NCBI GenBank assembly: GCA_022600695.1
Contig: JAHZJY010000033.1
Location: 1 to 5,409, forward strand
Reading direction: 5' to 3'
DNA from: Actinomycetes bacterium
Lineage (GTDB): Bacteria; Actinomycetota; Actinomycetes; Mycobacteriales; Mycobacteriaceae
Length of the DNA stretch: 5,409 nt
Positions 1 to 5,409 of this stretch are shown in pieces; positions within the stretch are counted from its first letter, which is position 1; every line of letters begins with the position of its first letter. A model generated the notes under the pieces. That model was not told the origin of the DNA and did not search any database. It saw only the letters and a list, made by a program, of their open reading frames with translations. Both the position numbers and the translations under genes were made by a program.

Positions 1-294
1 CTTGGCATCGGCCAGCACCAGGACACCCACCGACCGCAGGGCCGCGGTGGTGTGTTCCAGCACCGCGAACCCGGCCGAGCCATAGGCCTCGAAGAAGGCG
101 ACCTGTGGCTTGACGACCGCGAACCCGGCGTAGGCCTCGACACAGATATCGCAGAATCGGGCAAGTCCCTCAGCGGTCGCCGGCAGATCCCAGGACGCCA
201 TCAGCTCCGGGTGTGGGTCGATCCCCACGCATAGCGGGCCGCGAGCCGATATGGCGGCGGCCAGCCGAGTGCCGAAACCCTCGCGGCGGGGCAC
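1..294 (-). CDS. pyrF: Orotidine 5'-phosphate decarboxylase, type 2 (3' part beyond window)
   Basis: This gene encodes the last step of de novo UMP synthesis: cytosolic decarboxylation of OMP to UMP. Only the first 98 residues are visible, and the reading frame runs off the left edge. Seen in the translation: a short N-terminus with GFGTRLAAA (7-14), the substrate-binding strand [11 protein letters not shown] (21-31, Asp26), [10 protein letters not shown] (60-69, Lys62), and LADAK ending exactly at the edge (Asp96, Lys98). These fit the family's Lys-Asp-Lys-Asp catalytic array, whose final Asp would lie just outside. The pattern is that of the longer PyrF form known from mycobacteria, about 270 residues in full. 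I chose the GTG at 294-292: it lies one base after the carB stop and has GGTGA (307-303) eight bases upstream. A second in-frame GTG at 306-304 would add four residues but has no visible binding site. Expression is probably coupled to carB translation. Confidence 0.93.
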   Translation of the reverse strand, partial: MPRREGFGTRLAAAISARGPLCVGIDPHPELMASWDLPATAEGLARFCDICVEAYAGFAVVKPQVAFFEAYGSAGFAVLEHTTAALRSVGVLVLADAK

Positions 295-295
295 C

Positions 296-3200
296 TCAGG
301 CGTCACCGAGAGCGGCGTGCAGTTCCTGCAGCGAACGGACCCCGATATCTCCGCGGATGGCTGCCTCGATCCCCTGGACGGCCGCCGAGGCGCCCTGGAC
401 GGTGGTGATGCAGGGAATGTTCATCGACACTGCGGCAGAACGGATCTCGTAGCCGTCGATCCGCGGCCCGGAATTGCCATACGGGGTGTTGATAACCATG
501 TTGACCTCCCCGGCGTTGATGGCGTCAATCGCCGTCAGCGCGGACCGGCCGTCGCCGGGGGACTCGAAGTGCTTGCGGACGATATCGCAGGGAATACCGT
601 TGCGGCGCAGCATCTCCGCGGTGCCCTCGGTGGCGAGCACCCGGAATCCGAGATCGGCTAGCCGCTTGACCGGAAATACCAGCGAGCGCTTATCGCGGTT
701 GGCCACCGATACGAATACCGCACCCCCGGTGGGCAGCGATCCGTAGGCCGCGGCCTGGCTCTTGGCGAACGCACTGCCGAAGTCGTGGTCGATTCCCATC
801 ACCTCACCGGTCGACTTCATCTCCGGCCCGAGTAACGAGTCCACGCCGGAACCATCCACCCGACGGAACCTGCGGAACGGCAGCACCGCCTCCTTCACCG
901 CGATGGGGACATGGGAGTCGAGGCTTGAGCCGTCTCCGCGGCGAGCCAGAATGCCCTCTTCCCGCAGCTGGGAGATACTGGCGCCCAGCATCACTCGTGC
1001 ACAGGCCTTGGCCAGCGGCACCGCGGTCGCCTTGGATACGAAGGGGACGGTGCGACTGGCCCGCGGGTTGGCCTCGAGGACGTAGAGCACATCATCCTTC
1101 AGCGCGTACTGGACGTTCAGCAGCCCGACCACGCCGACCCCATGGGCAATCGCCTCGGTGGCGCGGCGCACCGCCTCGATATCGCTGCGGCCCAGGGTCA
1201 CCGGCGGTAGTGCACAGGCGGAGTCCCCGGAGTGGATTCCGGCCTCCTCGATGTGTTCCATCACCCCGCCGATATAGACCTCGCTGCCATCGCAGAGGGC
1301 GTCGACGTCGATCTCGATGGCATCCTCGAGGAAGCGATCGACGAGAACGGGGTGCTCCGGCGATAACTGGGTGGCCCGGGTGATGTAGCCGTGCAGGGTC
1401 TGCTCGTCGTAGACGATCTCCATGCCGCGACCGCCCAGCACGTAGGAGGGCCGAACCAGCACCGGGTAGCCGATGCCGGCAGCGATCTCGCGCGCCTCGC
1501 CGAAGCTCGTCGCGGTGCCGAATTTGGGTGCCGGCAGACCGGCGTTGACCAGCACCTGGCCGAATCGGCCGCGGTCCTCGGCGAGGTCGATCGCCTCCGG
1601 TCGGGTGCCGACGATCGGCACACCGGCGTCCTCGAGTTGGTGGGCCAACCCGAGAGGTGTTTGCCCGCCGAGTTGAACGATGGCCCCCACCACGCCGGGA
1701 CCGCCCTCGCCGGACCGGGATTCCGCGTCGAACACCTCCAGCACGTCTTCAAACGTCAACGGTTCGAAATACAGTCGGTCGGCGGTGTCGTAGTCGGTCG
1801 AGACGGTCTCCGGATTGCAGTTGATCATGACGGTCTCGAAACCGGCGGCCGACAGCGTGGTGGCCGCATGCACACAGCTGTAGTCGAACTCGATCCCCTG
1901 CCCGATCCGGTTCGGCCCGCTTCCGAGAATCAGAACCTTGGGTTTGTCCGCCTGCGGTGCCACCTCCGTCTCGGCGGCCGGATCGAGCTCATAGGTCGAG
2001 TAGTGGTAGGGCGTCCTGGCCTCGAATTCCGCGGCGCAGGTGTCGACGGTCTTGAATACCGGGTGGATGCCGAGTCGCCGTCGCAGCGTCCGCACGCCGG
2101 CCTCGCCGGCCAGTTCGGGACGTAGTGCGGCGACCTGACGATCGGACAGCCCGTTGTGCTTGGCGCGCCGCAGCAGGTGGGCGTCCAGGACCGGGGCAGC
2201 CGTCAGTTCCGCGCGCAGCGCCACCAGGCCCTGTATCTGGTCCACGAACCACGGGTCGACCCCGGACGCCTCGGCGACCTGTTCGACGCCGGCGCCCAGT
2301 CGCAATGCCAACTCGATGTCGTACAGCCTGCCCTCGGTGGGAATGCGCAGGCGGGCCAGTACCCCCTCTGCTCCGGCTATCCCGTCGAGGTCGTCGTCTG
2401 CGGCAGTCCAAAACCCGGAGCGGGTGGTCTCCAGCGAGCGCATCACCTTTCCGAGCGCCTCAGTGAAGTTGCGGCCCATCGACATCGCCTCGCCCACCGA
2501 CTTCATCGTGGTGGTCAGGGTCGGGTCGGCTCCCGGGAACTTCTCGAAGGCGAACCGGGGCGCCTTGACCACGACATAGTCCAGTGTGGGCTCGAAGCAG
2601 GCGGGCGTTTGTTTGGTGATGTCGTTAATGATCTCGTCGAGGCTGTAGCCGATGGCCAGCTTCGCCGCGATCTTGGCGATCGGGAAGCCGGTCGCCTTGG
2701 AGGCCAGCGCGCTGGACCGCGAGACCCGCGGGTTCATCTCGATGACGATCAGCCGGCCATCGACCGGATCGACCGCGAACTGGATATTGCATCCACCGGT
2801 GTCGACGCCGACCTCGCGGAGGATCGCGATGCCCAGGTCCCGCATCACCTGATACTCGCGGTCGGTCAGCGTCATCGCCGGCGCCACTGTGACCGAGTCG
2901 CCGGTGTGCACGCCCATCGGGTCGACGTTCTCGATCGAACAAACCACGACGACGTTGTCATTGCCGTCGCGCATCAGCTCGAGCTCGTATTCCTTCCAGC
3001 CGAAGATGGATTCCTCGATCAGCACGTTTGCACTCGGCGAGGCGGCCAGCCCCTCCCCCGCCATCCGCTCGACGTCCTCGCGGGAATGCGCCATACCCGA
3101 GCCCAGCCCGCCCATCGTGAACGACGGCCGGACGACGACCGGAAGGCCCAGTTCGTCGACTGTCTCGCGGACCTCCGCCATGGTGAAGCAGACTCGGCTG

Positions 3201-3649
3201 CGCGCGGATTCCCCGCCGACCTTTTCGACGATGTCTTTGAACTTCTGCCGGTCCTCACCACGCTGAATGGCTTCGAAGTCCGCGCCGATCAGCTCCAAGC
3301 CGTACCGGTCAAGCACTCCCCGCTCAGACAGCGCGACGGCGGTGTTCAGGGCGGTCTGCCCACCGAGGGTGGCCAACAGCGCGTCGATCGGCCTACCCCG
3401 GGCAGCCTGCTGGGCGATGACCTTCTCGACGAAAGCCGGCGTGATCGGCTCGATATAGGTGTAGTCGGCGTACTCGGGATCGGTCATGATCGTGGCCGGG
3501 TTGGAGTTCACCAGGCTCACCACCAGCCCCTCGGCTCGCAGGACCCGGCACGCCTGAGTGCCCGAGTAGTCGAACTCGCAGGCCTGTCCGATGATGATCG
3601 GCCCTGAGCCGATCACCAGGACATGCTTGAGGTCGGTACGACGTGGCAT
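296..3649 (-). CDS. carB: Carbamoyl phosphate synthetase large subunit
   Basis: This 1117-residue cytosolic enzyme makes carbamoyl phosphate from bicarbonate, CarA-derived ammonia and two ATP, for pyrimidines and arginine. Residues 1 to about 405 form the carboxyphosphate half: [17 protein letters not shown] (14-30), Arg134, Arg174 in VRPSFTMGG, Glu220, and EMNPR (304-308). About 406-555 is the oligomerisation region. About 556-965 is the carbamoyl phosphate half: [16 protein letters not shown] (576-591), Arg693, Arg733 in VRPSYVLGG, Glu779, and EANPR (859-863). About 972-1117 is the MGS-like allosteric domain, with ATEGTA (1006-1011), Lys1026 and NTPYGN (1054-1059). By alignment from memory, the ATP-site residues correspond to those of E. 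coli CarB, so both active sites look intact. Length is slightly above the 1073 residues of E. coli and typical of mycobacteria. The ATG at 3649 has a strong binding site 6 bases upstream, and MPRRTDL is the usual mycobacterial start. The stop is one base before pyrF. Confidence 0.98.
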   Translation of the reverse strand: MPRRTDLKHVLVIGSGPIIIGQACEFDYSGTQACRVLRAEGLVVSLVNSNPATIMTDPEYADYTYIEPITPAFVEKVIAQQAARGRPIDALLATLGGQTALNTAVALSERGVLDRYGLELIGADFEAIQRGEDRQKFKDIVEKVGGESARSRVCFTMAEVRETVDELGLPVVVRPSFTMGGLGSGMAHSREDVERMAGEGLAASPSANVLIEESIFGWKEYELELMRDGNDNVVVVCSIENVDPMGVHTGDSVTVAPAMTLTDREYQVMRDLGIAILREVGVDTGGCNIQFAVDPVDGRLIVIEMNPRVSRSSALASKATGFPIAKIAAKLAIGYSLDEIINDITKQTPACFEPTLDYVVVKAPRFAFEKFPGADPTLTTTMKSVGEAMSMGRNFTEALGKVMRSLETTRSGFWTAADDDLDGIAGAEGVLARLRIPTEGRLYDIELALRLGAGVEQVAEASGVDPWFVDQIQGLVALRAELTAAPVLDAHLLRRAKHNGLSDRQVAALRPELAGEAGVRTLRRRLGIHPVFKTVDTCAAEFEARTPYHYSTYELDPAAETEVAPQADKPKVLILGSGPNRIGQGIEFDYSCVHAATTLSAAGFETVMINCNPETVSTDYDTADRLYFEPLTFEDVLEVFDAESRSGEGGPGVVGAIVQLGGQTPLGLAHQLEDAGVPIVGTRPEAIDLAEDRGRFGQVLVNAGLPAPKFGTATSFGEAREIAAGIGYPVLVRPSYVLGGRGMEIVYDEQTLHGYITRATQLSPEHPVLVDRFLEDAIEIDVDALCDGSEVYIGGVMEHIEEAGIHSGDSACALPPVTLGRSDIEAVRRATEAIAHGVGVVGLLNVQYALKDDVLYVLEANPRASRTVPFVSKATAVPLAKACARVMLGASISQLREEGILARRGDGSSLDSHVPIAVKEAVLPFRRFRRVDGSGVDSLLGPEMKSTGEVMGIDHDFGSAFAKSQAAAYGSLPTGGAVFVSVANRDKRSLVFPVKRLADLGFRVLATEGTAEMLRRNGIPCDIVRKHFESPGDGRSALTAIDAINAGEVNMVINTPYGNSGPRIDGYEIRSAAVSMNIPCITTVQGASAAVQGIEAAIRGDIGVRSLQELHAALGDA
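303..307 (-). promoter_or_regulatory. Ribosome binding site of pyrF inside carB
   Basis: GGTGA on the minus strand matches part of the anti-Shine-Dalgarno complement. It lies 8 bases before the GTG at 294-292 and within the last codons of carB. It favours that start over the GTG at 306-304, which overlaps this motif. The match is short, so support is moderate. Confidence 0.45.
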
Positions 3650-3655
3650 CTAGCG

Positions 3656-3662
3656 CTCCCCT
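3656..3662 (-). promoter_or_regulatory. Strong ribosome binding site of carB
   Basis: AGGGGAG on the minus strand is followed by a 6-base spacer (CGCTAG) and the carB ATG. It gives carB its own efficient initiation site despite the distance from the carA stop. It overlaps the TAG stop (3663-3661) of a 7-codon mini-ORF. Confidence 0.8.
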
Positions 3663-3684
3663 ATCTCTGCGCGGCGGTGCGCAT
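3661..3684 (-). other. Possible 7-codon leader mini-ORF (MRTAAQR) before carB
   Basis: An ATG at 3684-3682 opens a 7-codon frame encoding MRTAAQR, with a TAG stop at 3663-3661 that overlaps the first bases of the carB ribosome binding site. The ATG lies in the 4-base loop of the 3677-3690 hairpin. Two codons specify arginine, one of them AGA, which is normally rare in GC-rich actinobacteria. No good ribosome binding site is visible upstream, and a frame this short arises easily by chance. It is recorded as a candidate only. Confidence 0.15.
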
Positions 3685-3741
3685 CCGCACGTCGGCGCCG
3701 GCGTGTCGGCGTACCGACCCGCACCCTCGCGGTGCCGCACA

Positions 3742-4866
3742 TCATCCGGCGCCGTCCATCAAGTCAACGAACTGGTCGAACAGGTAGTTGGCATCATGCG
3801 GGCCGGCCGCGGCCTCGGGGTGATACTGCACTGAGAACGCCCTGCCGTCGACGAGCCGCACGCCTTCCACCACCCCGTCATTGGCGCAGGTGTGGCTGAC
3901 CACGGCCGGGCCGAAGTCGGTGTCGAAGAGTTCGCCCCCCTCACCTTCCAGGGCGAAGCCGTGATTCTGCGCGGTCACCGCGACCCGCCCGGTGGCATGG
4001 TCTATCACCGGCACGTTGATACCGCGGTGACCGAACATCATCTTGTAGGTGGAACGTCCCAGCGCCCGGCCGAGGATCTGGTTGCCGAAACAGATTCCGA
4101 ACAGCGGTATCCCAGCCCCAAGAACCTCCCGGGTGACTGCCACGACTCGGTCGGCGGTGGCCGGGTCGCCCGGGCCGTTGGACAGAAACACCCCATCCGG
4201 CTTCACATCAGCGATCGCCTCGAAGGTCGCAGTGGACGGCAGCACATGAGTGCGGACGCCGCGCAGGGCGAGGTTGCGCGGCGTATTGGTCTTGATTCCC
4301 AGATCCAGCGCGGCGACGGTGAACCGATGCTGACCCTGTGCCGGCACGATGTAGCTCTCGGGTGCGCTGACCTCTCCGCACAGGTCGGCACCGAGCATCG
4401 TCGGCTGGCCGCGGACCCGGCTGAGCAACTCGTCCTCGTCAGCCAGCGCGGGACCGGAGAACACCCCGGCCGCCATGGAGCCCCGAGTGCGCAGGTGCCG
4501 GACGATCGCGCGCGTGTCCACACCGGCGATGCCGACGACGCCCTGCCGGACCAGTTCATCCTCGAGGCATCCGGTGGAGCGCCAGTTCGACGCCCGCGGG
4601 GACGGATCACGGACGACATAGCCGGCCACCCAGATCCGGCCATCCCGGCTCTCGCCGTCCTCCTTATTCCAGCCGGTGTTGCCGATCTGCGGCGCGGTGG
4701 CGATAACGATCTGGCGGCGATAGCTCGGATCGGTCAAAGTCTCCTGGTAGCCAGACATTCCGGTGGAGAACACCGCCTCGCCGAGCGTCTGGCCGACGGC
4801 GCCGAACACCGTTCCGGTGTGGATGCGCCCATCCTCCAGGACCAGGACGGCCTGCTGCTGGGTCAC
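3742..4866 (-). CDS. carA: Carbamoyl phosphate synthetase small (glutaminase) subunit
   Basis: This 374-residue subunit hydrolyses glutamine and delivers ammonia to CarB through the internal tunnel of the heterodimer. Residues 1 to about 180 are the CarA-specific N-terminal domain, with [16 protein letters not shown] (34-49), IGNTGWN (61-67) and [15 protein letters not shown] (112-126). Residues about 184-372 are a class I glutamine amidotransferase domain: LDLGIKTN (187-194), SNGPGDP (229-235), the nucleophile Cys259 in GICFGNQ, GHRGIN (279-284), AQNHGFA (299-305), and His349 and Glu351 in QYHPE. The Cys-His-Glu triad is complete. GICFGNQ differs from the common GICLGHQ, but I recall the same form in mycobacterial CarA. 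The start is a GTG at 4866-4864, forming a GTGA overlap with the stop of the upstream gene, so translation is probably coupled. AGGAGA lies 6 bases upstream. Length is normal and the C-terminus is intact, so the following spacer is not a degraded carA end. Confidence 0.97.
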   Translation of the reverse strand: MTQQQAVLVLEDGRIHTGTVFGAVGQTLGEAVFSTGMSGYQETLTDPSYRRQIVIATAPQIGNTGWNKEDGESRDGRIWVAGYVVRDPSPRASNWRSTGCLEDELVRQGVVGIAGVDTRAIVRHLRTRGSMAAGVFSGPALADEDELLSRVRGQPTMLGADLCGEVSAPESYIVPAQGQHRFTVAALDLGIKTNTPRNLALRGVRTHVLPSTATFEAIADVKPDGVFLSNGPGDPATADRVVAVTREVLGAGIPLFGICFGNQILGRALGRSTYKMMFGHRGINVPVIDHATGRVAVTAQNHGFALEGEGGELFDTDFGPAVVSHTCANDGVVEGVRLVDGRAFSVQYHPEAAAGPHDANYLFDQFVDLMDGAG

Positions 4867-5405
4867 GCGGATTCTCCTGTCTTCGTGTCATCGCCCGGCG
4901 AAGTCCAGTCGTCGTAGCCGCTACGATGCTCGCCGCGGAAGCCGGTGTCGATCTCGGTGCCCGACGGCAGGCGCCAGCGGATCACCAAGATTCGCCGCAT
5001 CGCCTCCGGCCCACGGCCGGGGATGACCTTCCCGGCCAGCGCCCGCTCGGCGCGGACACCGGTGATGGCACTCTGCGGCATCCAGATCGGGCTGGCCCCG
5101 GAGCGCTCGAGCAGGATGCCCTCCGGGTAGCGGGTGAGCACCGCCTTCGATCGGTATCCGAGGTCGCCCACATTCACCCGCTCCAGCCAGTTGGGTGACA
5201 GCGTGCTGCCCAGATACAGACCCTGGGTCGGCGCGATGAGAGCGGCGCCAACCAGGTCCGGCATGGCCGGAAGCGCACCGATCAGCTCAACCTGCCGCTG
5301 CGCACGGTGCCGCCAACCGCGCAGCATGGCACGGATCACGATGCCGATTCCGATCACGACGAGCAGCCCGAAAACATAAGTCCCGACAGCCGTCCCGGTG
5401 TTCAC
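4863..5405 (-). CDS. Single-pass membrane protein with PH-like domain, Rv1382-like
   Basis: This 180-residue protein has no established function. Residues about 8-27 form one hydrophobic helix ([19 protein letters not shown]), followed at once by a basic stretch ([10 protein letters not shown], 29-38). By the positive-inside rule this suggests a short outside N-terminus and a cytoplasmic remainder. Residues about 50-160 are soluble and mixed beta in character ([55 protein letters not shown]), like the actinobacterial PH-like proteins sometimes labelled transporter or export protein. The last 20 residues are acidic and probably disordered. Position between pyrC and carA matches Rv1382 in M. 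tuberculosis, by memory. The stop overlaps the carA start by GTGA. The start is taken as the GTG at 5405-5403. Only four bases lie upstream and the frame stays open to the edge, so an earlier start cannot be excluded. The next internal Met (27) would destroy the membrane helix. Confidence 0.85.
   Translation of the reverse strand: MNTGTAVGTYVFGLLVVIGIGIVIRAMLRGWRHRAQRQVELIGALPAMPDLVGAALIAPTQGLYLGSTLSPNWLERVNVGDLGYRSKAVLTRYPEGILLERSGASPIWMPQSAITGVRAERALAGKVIPGRGPEAMRRILVIRWRLPSGTEIDTGFRGEHRSGYDDWTSPGDDTKTGESA
4873..4878 (-). promoter_or_regulatory. Ribosome binding site of carA inside the upstream gene
   Basis: AGGAGA on the minus strand lies 6 bases (ATCCGC) before the carA GTG and within the last codons of the membrane protein gene. 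It supports the GTG at 4866-4864 as the true carA start and fits coupled translation across the GTGA overlap. Confidence 0.75.
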
Positions 5406-5409
5406 GGAC

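Larger units (their letters stand above)
3650..3741 (-). promoter_or_regulatory. carA-carB spacer with three tandem small hairpins
   Basis: This 92-base spacer separates carA and carB, whereas the other visible junctions overlap or nearly touch. It holds three perfect 5-bp inverted repeats in transcription order: 3735-3721 (GCACC/GGTGC, 5-base loop), 3718-3705 (GTCGG/CCGAC, loop TACG) and 3690-3677 (GTGCG/CGCAC, loop GATG). An 8-bp palindrome CGGCGCCG (3693-3700) lies between the last two. GTCGG at 3718-3714 could instead pair with CCGAC at 3695-3691, so alternative folds are possible. GTGCGG occurs three times. No T-run follows any stem, so this is not an intrinsic terminator, and I see no convincing -10/-35 pair. 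Roles in RNA processing or carB translation are inference, because short stems are common in GC-rich DNA. Confidence 0.35.

Noticed and set aside
62..129. Direct repeat of ACCGCGAACCCGGC at 62-75 and 116-129
   Set aside because: Both copies encode AGFAV in two neighbouring conserved PyrF segments (EAYAGFAVV and SAGFAVLE). The likeness is explained by protein sequence and codon preference.
1391..2125. 244-codon plus-strand frame opposite the C-terminal half of carB
   Set aside because: It is a shadow of carB codons encoding conserved motifs such as [11 protein letters not shown] see no independent coding evidence.
2156..3607. Long 483-codon open frame on the plus strand opposite carB
   Set aside because: It lies entirely antisense to a confidently identified, fully conserved carB. 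Long shadow frames are expected opposite GC-rich genes with strong third-position bias. Its translation resembles no family I recognise and is low in complexity.
3677..3735. Possible terminator between carA and carB
   Set aside because: The stems are only 5 bp and no T-run follows on the transcribed strand, so an intrinsic terminator is not supported. carB also belongs with carA functionally.
3393..3740. 115-codon minus-strand frame starting with GTG in the carA-carB spacer
   Set aside because: Three quarters of it overlaps carB in another frame, the product is arginine-rich with no family resemblance, and the carB frame and start are certain.
3892..4917. 341-codon plus-strand frame opposite carA that crosses into the membrane protein gene
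   Set aside because: It is antisense to two supported genes, has no recognisable domains, and is best explained as a codon-bias shadow.
5402..5409. Possible stop codon of an upstream pyrC overlapping the membrane protein start (GTGA at 5405-5402)
   Set aside because: The TGA is present and would mirror the overlap at carA, but only one complete upstream codon is in the window, so the frame cannot be tested.

Overview
The window is a GC-rich stretch of actinobacterial chromosome. All genes lie on the minus strand, so they read from right to left. Recognisable proteins closely resemble the mycobacterial versions (CarB beginning MPRRTDL, CarA with GICFGNQ, a long type-2 PyrF). The most likely source is a Mycobacterium or a close relative in the Mycobacteriales. 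This assignment rests on recalled family sequences, not on a search.

Layout in transcription order: a small single-pass membrane protein with a PH-like soluble domain (5405-4863, Rv1382-like); carA, the glutaminase subunit of carbamoyl phosphate synthetase (4866-3742); a 92-base spacer (3741-3650); carB, the large synthetase subunit (3649-296); and pyrF, orotidine 5'-phosphate decarboxylase (from 294, cut by the left edge at its catalytic lysine). This matches the distal half of the mycobacterial pyrimidine operon pyrR-pyrB-pyrC-membrane protein-carA-carB-pyrF. By that order, pyrC should lie just beyond the right edge.

How they work together: CarA releases ammonia from glutamine and passes it to CarB. 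CarB makes carbamoyl phosphate from bicarbonate, ammonia and two ATP, feeding UMP and arginine synthesis. PyrB, PyrC and later enzymes (outside the window) carry the product to OMP, and PyrF decarboxylates OMP to UMP. The CarB C-terminal domain keeps residues expected for nucleotide feedback control. The role of the membrane protein is unknown.

Gene spacing is very tight: a 4-base GTGA overlap between the membrane protein and carA, and a single base between carB and pyrF. The exception is the 92-base carA-carB spacer, which holds three consecutive perfect 5-bp hairpins and a 7-codon mini-ORF ending on the carB ribosome binding site. That spacer is the only part not explained by ordinary operon content. 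No RNA genes, mobile elements, CRISPR arrays or convincing promoters or terminators were found. The region is otherwise conserved housekeeping sequence.
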